The notes under the pieces are model-generated. The model did not search any database, was not told where the DNA came from, and saw nothing but the letters and a program-made list of their open reading frames with translations. The position numbers and the translations under genes were made by a program. DNA of 64,000 bases from Flectonema sp. DT1601 (lineage: Eukaryota; Euglenozoa; Diplonemea; Diplonemida; Diplonemidae): NCBI GenBank assembly GCA_964019425.1, contig OZ025800.1:1003501-1067500 (forward strand), read 5' to 3'. This document shows positions 1-11,047 of the stretch, piece by piece. Every line of letters begins with the position of its first letter. The first letter of the stretch is position 1.

Positions 1-1353
1 GTGGTGATGTTGAACTTTTTGCCCCGTCATCGAAAACATTTTTAGCGATGCCAACGATGTGTTTTTCGTACATCTGTCACACTGCTCTTCTTCCTATTTA
101 TGATGAATTACAAGAGGCTGATGACTTGGGAAGGACAAAGAGACCAACAAAGAGAATATCACTCGTGGTTCACTACTCCATTGCTATTGCTACGTCTTTG
201 TATGCTGTTGCTTCGGTAGCCGGTTATCAATTGTTTGGTAAAAATACTGAAAAGGATTTATTGGACTCATTTGATCCAGATATCTTCTATCCAACTAATC
301 ACGCGGTAAAACTTTTATTTGCTGTTTGTTGTTTGCTTTCTGTTCCTTTGCAATGCGTTCCATTCAGAAGAGCGTTTACCTCAATGAAAAACATTGCAAT
401 GGGCGACTACGAAGCGATGACATGGTTGGCGAAATCAATTATTTCATTAGATAATTGGAAGACGCTGAGCGCGAGAGAGAGAGCTGAAGCTCTAAACATC
501 TCTCTTGAGGAGATCCCTTCTGAGGACACAGAAACATTAGACTTCGCCTTGTTAGTTTTGAACGACCCTAATTTATATAAATACAACGTTCCAGCTAATG
601 TGAATGGCGCTCTAGTTATAAAGACATTTGGACCTTTCGTTCGTTGGCTACGCAATGGTTGTATGATGCTTGTTCCTGTTCCTATTGAAACACAAGAAGA
701 TCAGAATCCTGAGAAGATTGAAATCGATTCGTATGATCATTTTCTTATCTAATTACAGTGAGTTGAGTCATTAGGATTTCTCTTTTTATACTTAAACACA
801 AACAACAACAGAATGCCAACATGCGCTTGCCCAGCTCCAAAGGAAGGATGGTTGTCACACATCGCCAAGACTGCTCTGGCAATCGGTCTCTGTCTGTCAT
901 TGGCGCTATTCGTTCCAGCTATCACCGTGGTATGTCTTACTTTTTATAATCAATTTGAGTGTCAACGAACCGTCAGTCACTTTCTGATAAAGAAAATATA
1001 ACAAATACGAAAAAAATCAGGTTTTCGCCGCTGCTGGTGCCACCAGCAGTGTTTGGTTAGAAATAATTCTACCGGCTGCTATCTATTTGAAACTCTCTCT
1101 CAGTAGAGCTAATTTGAGTAACGTTAAGAAGTTTGGTTCTGTTAGAGACACCTCTTGCAGGAATGACTCAGTTATTAACAACGAAGAAGAGTCTGAGAAT
1201 GAAGATGATGAACTCCTCACCCAGGCACTAAAAGAAGAAGTATCGCCTTACGCTAGTATATTACCATCGCTATTGCTGGGGTTTGGATGTTTTGTCTTCC
1301 CTGTTTCATGGGGAGGTATGCTCTACAATTGGGGAGTCTTCGATTCTTTATAG
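1..1353 (+). CDS. Amino-acid permease, AAAP/SLC38-like, 5' partial, three exons
   Basis: This encodes the C-terminal part of an amino acid/auxin permease-type (AAAP, Pfam Aa_trans) secondary transporter, a multi-pass membrane protein. The frame is open from base 3, so the N-terminus lies outside the window. At least 392 residues are encoded; the family is usually 400-550. Family-typical segments are the early stretch FSYICHTALLPIYDEL, several hydrophobic helices, and after splicing the run PAITVVFAAAGATSS followed by LEIILPAAIYLKL. I infer exons 3-730, 812-929 and 1021-1353. Both introns are GT-AG with GTATG donors, and splicing restores this helix pair in frame. An acidic loop (EEESENEDDE) precedes the last helix, and the protein ends at TAG 1351-1353. 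Substrate and membrane are unknown; vacuole/lysosome or plasma membrane are both possible for the family. The family call is firm. Confidence 0.88.
731..811 (+). other. cis-spliced intron 1 of the permease gene
   Basis: The donor GTATGATC follows base 730 and the acceptor ACAACAG ends at 811. Removing these 81 nt joins a split Ser codon and keeps the permease frame open. Unspliced, the frame ends 22 nt into the intron. The boundary was inferred by eye. Confidence 0.75.
930..1020 (+). other. cis-spliced intron 2 of the permease gene
   Basis: The donor GTATGTC starts at 930 and the acceptor AAAATCAG ends at 1020, giving 91 nt. Removal fuses PAITV to VFAAAGATSS, which restores a conserved AAAP transmembrane region. 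Without splicing the frame closes at 1001. Confidence 0.82.
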
Positions 1354-1724
1354 ACACTTCGTAGAATAATTGATTGACTGACTGGACGCTTCCTGTCGTA
1401 AGGCATATCTGATGATGTTGGCTGTTTGATATTTTATAATGCTTGGTAGTGCCACAAGATGTTTCCCGTCTGCGCAATACGACTCAGCTAAGTAAGAAAT
1501 GAACAGTACCTCACATCACTATTCAAGTGGTTGTCGGATGTCGAACTGCTTTAGATCTCAAAAGTTTGGTATTCGATTGTCAATTCCAATGTTTTTTGCT
1601 GATCATATACTCCTCCTTTCACTTGCGGAGTTTAATCTCTGATGATCTGTTTAGTAATCGATTGTGATGTTATTTATTCCCTCTTCCCCCCTTTTTTTTA
1701 GTACAACATGTATCACAAACTATC

Positions 1725-1771
<47 letters not shown>

Positions 1772-4103
1772 TTAACTCTGGTACAATAAAGATGTTTATA
1801 TTTCTTCATAAATATGTTCAAGCTTTTTTTTTTTTTTTCAGTTTAACCTAATTACTTATCTAAGTATAGTAAGGTTTATTACTGTTTCTACATTGTCAAA
1901 CTATCACCCTTCCTTTCAGTCTATACTTAAACATCTCTTTACTGTTAACAAATGCACTCATGTTGCCTTTTTTATGAATTGGTATTGGTCTTTGTTTGGT
2001 GAGACTAGACATCGTAAGCGTTCCACGTAGACTGATTGTTTGAGAGGTTTGTTGTTTCACTTTAAAAAAAAAATAATGTAAATTGAAAAAATTAATTTGG
2101 GTATTCAGACATATGAAAAAAAAAAAAAAAAATTATACACTTGGAAGACGTGTCGGAAGACTTTCCCTCTCCCCTTCGTCCTGTTGGTCGTCTTCACAAC
2201 AAAACGTTTAGTGGCAAAGCGAGCATTTTTCTATTTTCTTTTTTTAAATATATTTTTTTTGATTTCTCATTTGCTCGCATTTGTTGTATCATCAAATTTA
2301 TGTTCCTGATTATAAAATAGCATCGAAGGAATAATAAAAAAACAACAACAAACAAAATAAAGAAAAAATTATGGAAATATTCTTTTTCAGACAATAATGT
2401 AGATGCGACAAGATTCCTTATTTGCGAATGAGGCTCTCTACGGTGGGGTCTGACATAACTTGCACTTCTCTTCGCAGGTGAGTTCCTTTAATCGCTGCAC
2501 ACAAATTGAATAACGTTGTTGTTCGTATTAGCAAATGCATTCCGTAAGTCTTCTCTAGGGTATTTGTTTTTTTGCAAATATAAACGTATCAAAGAAAAAA
2601 AAAAAAAAAGAGAGAAAGAAAAATAAATAAATTGCGCGTCTCTTTTTTTGTGTTGATTTTGTTTTTATTTCAGGTGGAATTATGATGTCAGTAAAAAAAA
2701 GTAATGTTCTTTTGTGTGTTTATCAAAAAAAAAAAAAAAATATTGTAATTTTTATTCCCCTGAGAAGCAAACGTTGTCTAACGATACTATGAAACTACAA
2801 TCTTCGCGATTGGGTCCTTACTGATGCGGGCTACCCAGACCCCTCGTAGTCATCAGTTGGTATTTTGCTAACTAACTAACGGTGTTTTGATAATATATCT
2901 GAATAAAATAAAATAGGAAAAGACATGAACAGGAGTGTTACTTTACTTTCTATGCTGTCTGAACTGACTGAGTTGTGCAGTAGTTTCACAGATGAAGCAA
3001 TTACTGTTAAAATAAAAAAAACATCATAAATTTATTTCACGTTAATAGTCGTGTGTTTTTTGTGGAGAAAAAAATAAATAAAAATAAAAAAGAAATATTC
3101 CTGCGTGTTGCCGATACGCACGTTGCAAATTTCACAATTCCTGTCCGTGTCTTCAACTTTTTTTTCCCTCTTTCATTTCCCATCCTCTTTTTAAAGAAAG
3201 AAAAGCTTACTACTAACAAATAATCACACTTATTAATGCCGTCGCGTTTATTTCTCTGCAACCTGCTTATCGTGTTCACGTTTTTCTGTACTTGTTATTC
3301 ACTAAGCCTTGACACTATTTTCGTGTCTGTTACTTTTGCAGTTAAGGTCCCGTCCTGCTTTTTGATAATATTTGTTTAACGTACAACCTGTGTGGCGATG
3401 GTTTGCATTAATTTAAGGGGGAAAAAAAAAAAAAAAACTCTTTTGAACTTTGTTCGAATCCGTCTCTTCCATACTGCTGTCTCATCCAATGGTTCTTTAT
3501 TTAAATTTTATTTTTATTATTGTGATGGGAAAAAAAAAAATACTCAGGAAAGGTGCGTGAATTTATTTTATTTTACTATTTATGTTGTTTCCATTTCTTA
3601 TTCTCTAAAAACGTATATCAGAGAACCTAAAAATATTATTTCGATTGTCACCAACAGAATATTATAAAATTCAAAAGTTTAGGGAAGCGGTGCGCAATTA
3701 TTTATACTTTTGTTGATTTGCGTGGCTTCAGATCTTAACGTGTTGTTTGACTTTCAATTTAATATTTTTATCGTTTTCAATAATAGTAATTTAAGAGTCT
3801 AAATTTTGGAAAGGTATTTTCGTAAGGAGTTTTCAGTAATTTATAGAATATTCTTATTTCCTTACTGAACTTCGCCAATCAAAGTTTTTGTGTTGTTTGA
3901 CTTTGGCTGTATTGTGGTGTTGGTTGTGGATTTATTTCTGTTTGTTCTATGCGTACTTTGAATTGATCAGAGGAGTCTTCATTCTTTAGAAATAATATTT
4001 TAGTTTGTTAGCACATAAATTTATCATCATATTCTCTTAAGACAGAATAATTGTGTTGGTGGGTTGATTATCTTGAACATATGGTTTAAACTCTCCAGTT
4101 TAA
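1354..4103. other. Gene-free T-rich intergenic region
   Basis: About 2.75 kb between the permease and the tandem array. It holds a poly-T tract of nearly 50 nt at about 1722-1770 and many A or T runs of 10-17. The open frames here (for example 2097-2309 and 3392-3667) are made of homopolymer codons and show no family features. The only recognisable item is the dispersed hairpin repeat R3 at 2781-2880. The first part must contain the permease 3' UTR; the last few hundred bases must contain the promoter or 5' leader of array copy 1 if it has its own. Confidence 0.6.
2781..2880 (+). repeat. Dispersed hairpin repeat R3, copy 1
   Basis: A roughly 100-bp sequence nearly identical to 36303-36404 and more diverged at 31061-31150. 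It contains the inverted pair CAATC/GATTG around a TTCGC loop, the arms ACTGATG and CATCAGT about 24 nt apart, and an inner GGGTC/GACCC pair. It ends in CTAACTAACTAAC. It does not match a tRNA pattern that I recognise. Function unknown; it may be a short mobile element or a structured RNA. Confidence 0.65.
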
Positions 4104-4164
4104 TTAAATCACTCAAGTCATTTATTCATTCATTCATCCAGCCTCCATCGCTAAAGTAAAAATC

Positions 4165-5451
4165 ATGTCAACCACAACCGTTGCCTCGAGTGCCTGCTTT
4201 GATGCAACAGTAGACGGCAAGTTGGTACAGTGGGAAGTGAAGGTAACTCCCGACCCTGAGAGGAAAACCAACTGGTGTATTTGGTTGGAAGATGAGCAGT
4301 TGGATCAGTTCCTCTGCAGTTGGCATTGGGACGGGATCATGGGAGACGACGACGATCTGGATTTCGATTCAGATTCGGATGTCGATGAGGAAGAATGGGG
4401 AGCAACAACTGAATCAGCAACAGCACCGGCGACATCAGCATCAGCTGCGGCAGCAACTGAACTGGCAACGGCAGCAACTGAATCAGTAACAACAACAACT
4501 GTAACATCCCCAACACCAGCATCAGCAGCAACTGCAGCAACTGAATCAGTAACAACAGCAACAACCGAACCAGCTGCAACAACATCAGCATCAGCAGCAA
4601 CTGAATCAGCAACGGCAACAACTGCAACGTCACCAGCATTCCCAGCAACTGAATCAGCTGCAGCAGTACCTGTAACAGCATCAGCATCAGCATCAGCATC
4701 AGCATCAGCATCATCAGCATCAGCATCAGCAGCAGCAGCAACTGAACCAGCAACGACCTCTAAAACTATAATCGAAACAACGATCATGAGATCTTCCCCG
4801 ACTATAACAACAACGACAACAACAACAATAACAACAACAGCAACAACTACAATACCAAAATCAGCGGGGAAAGTTACTAACTCCAAGTCGAATGTTGGCA
4901 ATGCAGCTTTGGTCATGCCGACGAAGACGAAGGAGCAGAGGAAGACACGGAAGCAGAAAGTGGTTGCAAAGAAAGACAAGAAGAAGGAGAATGACAAACC
5001 TAAATTTGCTTTGCAGAAGTCTTCTAAGCAGACGGGGATCGTTTCGCCTCCGAAGAAATCATTGTGCAGTCGAAAGAAGCGAACGATCTCTTCGATTCCT
5101 TCGTCTTCCAGTAGTGTTTCATTGGTTCCACAGCAGTCGAGAGTTGAAAAAGGAAAAGGAAAAGGAAAAGTAAAAGAAACAGAAACAGAAAAAGAAAAAG
5201 AAAGAGAAGATGACAAAGTTAAAGTTAAAATTGAAGTTGTGCTGCCTCGTTCATGCATCCCTTCTGCTGTCGATGATGCAAACCTAAGTGAGATTCTGCC
5301 ACCACAACATCACCACGCCGCTCGCATCCTTGCTGGGCGCAGCAAGTCGCCACACGCACTTTCACGTGCGGCAAGAGTGCTTCGGTCGGCCGACTGCAAT
5401 TTCTGGGAAGCAGAGAAAATGCTGTGCAAGAGAGTGTCATTCTGCTTGTGA
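4165..5451 (+). CDS. Array protein copy 1 (428 aa), orphan acidic/ATS-rich/Lys-rich protein
   Basis: I do not recognise this family. Residues 1-55 look globular, with Cys and several Trp (VQWEVKV, NWCIWLEDE, CSWHWDG). Residues 60-77 are very acidic (DDDDLDFDSDSDVDEEE). Residues 80-225 are low-complexity Ala/Thr/Ser repeats built on the TESA motif. Residues 250-350 are Lys/Arg-rich, with NLS-like clusters (RKTRKQK, KKDKKK) and Lys-Glu tracts. The last ~70 residues look folded, with HHHAARILAGRSKS and an end rich in Cys, Arg and Leu. No signal peptide or membrane helix is evident. Nuclear or nucleic-acid-associated is a guess from composition alone. The start was chosen as the first ATG after a pyrimidine-rich stretch and CAG at 4141. 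This copy has six Ala-Ser hexamers and three Gly-Lys units. Confidence 0.85.
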   Translation: MSTTTVASSACFDATVDGKLVQWEVKVTPDPERKTNWCIWLEDEQLDQFLCSWHWDGIMGDDDDLDFDSDSDVDEEEWGATTESATAPATSASAAAATELATAATESVTTTTVTSPTPASAATAATESVTTATTEPAATTSASAATESATATTATSPAFPATESAAAVPVTASASASASASASSASASAAAATEPATTSKTIIETTIMRSSPTITTTTTTTITTTATTTIPKSAGKVTNSKSNVGNAALVMPTKTKEQRKTRKQKVVAKKDKKKENDKPKFALQKSSKQTGIVSPPKKSLCSRKKRTISSIPSSSSSVSLVPQQSRVEKGKGKGKVKETETEKEKEREDDKVKVKIEVVLPRSCIPSAVDDANLSEILPPQHHHAARILAGRSKSPHALSRAARVLRSADCNFWEAEKMLCKRVSFCL

Positions 5452-6903
5452 GCCCAGTAGTGAGATCTTCTTTCGATTATTCAAAATGTTTTTTGAATTT
5501 TCTTTCGCATGCGCTTTGTTTTATTTTTTCATGCCGTTTTATATTTATTATTTTATTTCAAAAAAACAATTATTCTGTTCTGTGTGGTGGACACGATAGG
5601 ATCCTTTATTAATTAACTTATTCCTATCTTTTTTTTTAAAACTCTTTTTTTTTTTTTTTTTTTGTAACCTGTAACCATCCGATATTTTGTTCTGTTCTTT
5701 TGTGAGAATGGAATGGCGTTTTTGTTGAAAACCTCATTCCTTCCTTTCTTTAGACCAATTCTTATATTTTATAATCAGTCTTAATCAGTCTTAATCACTT
5801 TAAAATTTAAAATTTTGTATTTTTTGGAGACGTGATTTCCACAATTCAGGTAATCCTCGTCCCAAACAGGCAACCACAGCCTCACATCATTCTCCTCTCC
5901 CTTCTGTCTGTGTGTTCAATTTGTTTTGAATACGACTGACTGATTGACTCCTTCGAACTTGTAATTGACGACAACGACGACTGGGGAGCTCTCCTTCACT
6001 TCACACACTCAGCTGCTTGCTTTGCTTTGCTTTGCTTTGCTTTTTTTTTTGTCTTCGCTACTTACACAACAGCGATTCTAGTCATATAGATACCGCAAGG
6101 AGAATGTTTTTTTTTTTTTGTTTTTTTTTGCAACTTTTGTTGTTACACTTTCAACAAGACTTGCTTTTCGGCATGTCTTTTGTTGTTTGTTCAGAATGTA
6201 TTTTGTGTCCGTGTGGGTGGGGTGCGGGACTCAATGGAAAGCTGTGAGTTTTCAATTTGAGGGACGTGTTCCAAATAACTTACTTACTTGCTCACTTGTA
6301 TTATGGCAAAGGCTTCCTTGGCTGTATTTCTTTTTTACACAATTCTTAATACACACAACAACTCCAGCAAACAAAACACACAACACACAACACACAAACA
6401 CACAAACACACATACACACTTACCAAGTCACCATGGGTACAACGACCTGTACCTGAGTGACACAATGCCGGATGGATTCCGTTGAGGGGATCGACTCCAG
6501 TATGACACTTTTTGTATCTTTCTTTTTGATTTTAAATTTTAAATTTTAAATTTTGTGTTTTTTGTTTTTTTGCACTATTTCATACAACCCAGTTAATAAC
6601 ACAAATCCCTTCTTTTGGCATTTTTCAGTCCCAAACCGGCTTTTGCTGTTTTCATGCTCAACAACCTTTTGTAATAAATAATTCAGTTCCATTAATTAAT
6701 GAATGATCACTTTTTTAAACATTTTTTATATTGCGTTGTCTTCATCGCGTTCTTGCCGTGTTATTATATTTTTAAACACGAAGTGAGAACAGAAGGCGTC
6801 GCCACACACTTACCCCTTTCTTATTCTTAAATCTTATTAAAGTTACTCGATCGACTTCTTGTTGGCCGCAAGCTGTTTCTTTTGCATGCTGTTGGATAGG
6901 TTT
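5452..6903 (+). other. Spacer of the tandem unit (unit 1 shown)
   Basis: About 1.45 kb from the stop codon to the unit end, repeated in all nine units. It holds T-runs, four TTTGC pentamers, a 7-nt ACACAAC repeat, a 7-nt TTTTAAA repeat and two tandem AATCAGTCTT copies. The short open frames here change frame between units when the 7-nt repeats change number, so I do not call them genes. It should hold the 3' UTR and the promoter or leader of the next copy. A less simple stretch at 6417-6500 is invariant in sequence apart from one C/T change in unit 4. Confidence 0.6.
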
Positions 6904-6964
6904 TTAAATCACTCAAGTCATTTATTCATTCATTCATCCAGCCTCCATCGCTAAAGTAAAAATC

Positions 6965-8245
6965 ATGTCAACCACAACCGTTGCCTCGAGTGCCTGCTTT
7001 GATGCAACAGTAGACGGCAAGTTGGTACAGTGGGAAGTGAAGGTAACTCCCGACCCTGAGAGGAAAACCAACTGGTGTATTTGGTTGGAAGATGAGCAGT
7101 TGGATCAGTTCCTCTGCAGTTGGCATTGGGACGGGATCATGGGAGACGACGACGATCTGGATTTCGATTCAGATTCGGATGTCGATGAGGAAGAATGGGG
7201 AGCAACAACTGAATCAGCAACAGCACCGGCGACATCAGCATCAGCTGCGGCAGCAACTGAACTGGCAACGGCAGCAACTGAATCAGTAACAACAACAACT
7301 GTAACATCCCCAACACCAGCATCAGCAGCAACTGCAGCAACTGAATCAGTAACAACAGCAACAACCGAACCAGCTGCAACAACATCAGCATCAGCAGCAA
7401 CTGAATCAGCAACGGCAACAACTGCAACGTCACCAGCATTCCCAGCAACTGAATCAGCTGCAGCAGTACCTGTAACAGCATCAGCATCAGCATCAGCATC
7501 AGCATCATCAGCATCAGCATCAGCAGCAGCAGCAACTGAACCAGCAACGACCTCTAAAACTATAATCGAAACAACGATCATGAGATCTTCCCCGACTATA
7601 ACAACAACGACAACAACAACAATAACAACAACAGCAACAACTACAATACCAAAATCAGCGGGGAAAGTTACTAACTCCAAGTCGAATGTTGGCAATGCAG
7701 CTTTGGTCATGCCGACGAAGACGAAGGAGCAGAGGAAGACACGGAAGCAGAAAGTGGTTGCAAAGAAAGACAAGAAGAAGGAGAATGACAAACCTAAATT
7801 TGCTTTGCAGAAGTCTTCTAAGCAGACGGGGATCGTTTCGCCTCCGAAGAAATCATTGTGCAGTCGAAAGAAGCGAACGATCTCTTCGATTCCTTCGTCT
7901 TCCAGTAGTGTTTCATTGGTTCCACAGCAGTCGAGAGTTGAAAAAGGAAAAGGAAAAGGAAAAGTAAAAGAAACAGAAACAGAAAAAGAAAAAGAAAGAG
8001 AAGATGACAAAGTTAAAGTTAAAATTGAAGTTGTGCTGCCTCGTTCATGCATCCCTTCTGCTGTCGATGATGCAAACCTAAGTGAGATTCTGCCACCACA
8101 ACATCACCACGCCGCTCGCATCCTTGCTGGGCGCAGCAAGTCGCCACACGCACTTTCACGTGCGGCAAGAGTGCTTCGGTCGGCCGACTGCAATTTCTGG
8201 GAAGCAGAGAAAATGCTGTGCAAGAGAGTGTCATTCTGCTTGTGA
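6965..8245 (+). CDS. Array protein copy 2 (426 aa)
   Basis: Same orphan protein as copy 1, intact. It has five Ala-Ser hexamers and three Gly-Lys units, the commonest length form, shared with copies 3, 5 and 7. The spacer downstream has three ACACAAC repeats and three TTTTAAA repeats. Confidence 0.85.
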   Translation: MSTTTVASSACFDATVDGKLVQWEVKVTPDPERKTNWCIWLEDEQLDQFLCSWHWDGIMGDDDDLDFDSDSDVDEEEWGATTESATAPATSASAAAATELATAATESVTTTTVTSPTPASAATAATESVTTATTEPAATTSASAATESATATTATSPAFPATESAAAVPVTASASASASASSASASAAAATEPATTSKTIIETTIMRSSPTITTTTTTTITTTATTTIPKSAGKVTNSKSNVGNAALVMPTKTKEQRKTRKQKVVAKKDKKKENDKPKFALQKSSKQTGIVSPPKKSLCSRKKRTISSIPSSSSSVSLVPQQSRVEKGKGKGKVKETETEKEKEREDDKVKVKIEVVLPRSCIPSAVDDANLSEILPPQHHHAARILAGRSKSPHALSRAARVLRSADCNFWEAEKMLCKRVSFCL

Positions 8246-9766
8246 GCCCAGTAGTGAGATCTTCTTTCGATTATTCAAAATGTTTTTTGAATTTTCTTTC
8301 GCATGCGCTTTGTTTTATTTTTTCATGCCGTTTTATATTTATTATTTTATTTCAAAAAAACAATTATTCTGTTCTGTGTGGTGGACACGATAGGATCCTT
8401 TATTAATTAACTTATTCCTATCTTTTTTTTTAAAACTCTTTTTTTTTTTTTTTTTTTTGTAACCTGTAACCATCCGATATTTTGTTCTGTTCTTTTGTGA
8501 GAATGGAATGGCGTTTTTGTTGAAAACCTCATTCCTTCCTTTCTTTAGACCAATTCTTATATTTTATAATCAGTCTTAATCAGTCTTAATCACTTTAAAA
8601 TTTAAAATTTTGTATTTTTTGGAGACGTGATTTCCACAATTCAGGTAATCCTCGTCCCAAACAGGCAACCACAGCCTCACATCATTCTCCTCTCCCTTCT
8701 GTCTGTGTGTTCAATTTGTTTTGAATACGACTGACTGATTGACTCCTTCGAACTTGTAATTGACGACAACGACGACTGGGGAGCTCTCCTTCACTTCACA
8801 CACTCAGCTGCTTGCTTTGCTTTGCTTTGCTTTGCTTTTTTTTTTGTCTTCGCTACTTACACAACAGCGATTCTAGTCATATAGATACCGCAAGGAGAAT
8901 GTTTTTTTTTTTTTGTTTTTTTTTGCAACTTTTGTTGTTACACTTTCAACAAGACTTGCTTTTCGGCATGTCTTTTGTTGTTTGTTCAGAATGTATTTTG
9001 TGTCCGTGTGGGTGGGGTGCGGGACTCAATGGAAAGCTGTGAGTTTTCAATTTGAGGGACGTGTTCCAAATAACTTACTTACTTGCTCACTTGTATTATG
9101 GCAAAGGCTTCCTTGGCTGTATTTCTTTTTTACACAATTCTTAATACACACAACAACTCCAGCAAACAAAACACACAACACACAACACACAACACACAAA
9201 CACACAAACACACATACACACTTACCAAGTCACCATGGGTACAACGACCTGTACCTGAGTGACACAATGCCGGATGGATTCCGTTGAGGGGATCGACTCC
9301 AGTATGACACTTTTTGTATCTTTCTTTTTGATTTTAAATTTTAAATTTTAAATTTTGTGTTTTTTGTTTTTTTGCACTATTTCATACAACCCAGTTAATA
9401 ACACAAATCCCTTCTTTTGGCATTTTTCAGTCCCAAACCGGCTTTTGCTGTTTTCATGCTCAACAACCTTTTGTAATAAATAATTCAGTTCCATTAATTA
9501 ATGAATGATCACTTTTTTAAACATTTTTTATATTGCGTTGTCTTCATCGCGTTCTTGCCGTGTTATTATATTTTTAAACACGAAGTGAGAACAGAAGGCG
9601 TCGCCACACACTTACCCCTTTCTTATTCTTAAATCTTATTAAAGTTACTCGATCGACTTCTTGTTGGCCGCAAGCTGTTTCTTTTGCATGCTGTTGGATA
9701 GGTTTTTAAATCACTCAAGTCATTTATTCATTCATTCATCCAGCCTCCATCGCTAAAGTAAAAATC

Positions 9767-11047
9767 ATGTCAACCACAACCGTTGCCTCGAGTGCCTGCT
9801 TTGATGCAACAGTAGACGGCAAGTTGGTACAGTGGGAAGTGAAGGTAACTCCCGACCCTGAGAGGAAAACCAACTGGTGTATTTGGTTGGAAGATGAGCA
9901 GTTGGATCAGTTCCTCTGCAGTTGGCATTGGGACGGGATCATGGGAGACGACGACGATCTGGATTTCGATTCAGATTCGGATGTCGATGAGGAAGAATGG
10001 GGAGCAACAACTGAATCAGCAACAGCACCGGCGACATCAGCATCAGCTGCGGCAGCAACTGAACTGGCAACGGCAGCAACTGAATCAGTAACAACAACAA
10101 CTGTAACATCCCCAACACCAGCATCAGCAGCAACTGCAGCAACTGAATCAGTAACAACAGCAACAACCGAACCAGCTGCAACAACATCAGCATCAGCAGC
10201 AACTGAATCAGCAACGGCAACAACTGCAACGTCACCAGCATTCCCAGCAACTGAATCAGCTGCAGCAGTACCTGTAACAGCATCAGCATCAGCATCAGCA
10301 TCAGCATCATCAGCATCAGCATCAGCAGCAGCAGCAACTGAACCAGCAACGACCTCTAAAACTATAATCGAAACAACGATCATGAGATCTTCCCCGACTA
10401 TAACAACAACGACAACAACAACAATAACAACAACAGCAACAACTACAATACCAAAATCAGCGGGGAAAGTTACTAACTCCAAGTCGAATGTTGGCAATGC
10501 AGCTTTGGTCATGCCGACGAAGACGAAGGAGCAGAGGAAGACACGGAAGCAGAAAGTGGTTGCAAAGAAAGACAAGAAGAAGGAGAATGACAAACCTAAA
10601 TTTGCTTTGCAGAAGTCTTCTAAGCAGACGGGGATCGTTTCGCCTCCGAAGAAATCATTGTGCAGTCGAAAGAAGCGAACGATCTCTTCGATTCCTTCGT
10701 CTTCCAGTAGTGTTTCATTGGTTCCACAGCAGTCGAGAGTTGAAAAAGGAAAAGGAAAAGGAAAAGTAAAAGAAACAGAAACAGAAAAAGAAAAAGAAAG
10801 AGAAGATGACAAAGTTAAAGTTAAAATTGAAGTTGTGCTGCCTCGTTCATGCATCCCTTCTGCTGTCGATGATGCAAACCTAAGTGAGATTCTGCCACCA
10901 CAACATCACCACGCCGCTCGCATCCTTGCTGGGCGCAGCAAGTCGCCACACGCACTTTCACGTGCGGCAAGAGTGCTTCGGTCGGCCGACTGCAATTTCT
11001 GGGAAGCAGAGAAAATGCTGTGCAAGAGAGTGTCATTCTGCTTGTGA
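9767..11047 (+). CDS. Array protein copy 3 (426 aa)
   Basis: Same orphan protein, intact, and identical in predicted sequence to copy 2. Its spacer differs: two ACACAAC repeats and six TTTTAAA repeats (12120-12170). Confidence 0.85.
   Translation: MSTTTVASSACFDATVDGKLVQWEVKVTPDPERKTNWCIWLEDEQLDQFLCSWHWDGIMGDDDDLDFDSDSDVDEEEWGATTESATAPATSASAAAATELATAATESVTTTTVTSPTPASAATAATESVTTATTEPAATTSASAATESATATTATSPAFPATESAAAVPVTASASASASASSASASAAAATEPATTSKTIIETTIMRSSPTITTTTTTTITTTATTTIPKSAGKVTNSKSNVGNAALVMPTKTKEQRKTRKQKVVAKKDKKKENDKPKFALQKSSKQTGIVSPPKKSLCSRKKRTISSIPSSSSSVSLVPQQSRVEKGKGKGKVKETETEKEKEREDDKVKVKIEVVLPRSCIPSAVDDANLSEILPPQHHHAARILAGRSKSPHALSRAARVLRSADCNFWEAEKMLCKRVSFCL

Noticed and set aside
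2781-2880. R3 as a tRNA or tRNA-derived SINE
   Set aside because: The stem lengths and loops do not fit a cloverleaf and I see no box A/box B pair.
4305-5258. Long reverse-strand open frame (317 codons) opposite array gene copy 1, repeated in all copies
   Set aside because: It mirrors the repetitive codons of the sense gene (Ala/Thr/Ser become Val/Ala/Asp repeats), so it is a shadow of low-complexity coding sequence.
6017-6456. Overlapping small open frames in the array spacer (MLCFALLCFFF and following)
   Set aside because: They depend on homopolymer length and 7-nt repeats that change between units and shift the frame (fused only in unit 6), so there is no sign of selection on a protein.
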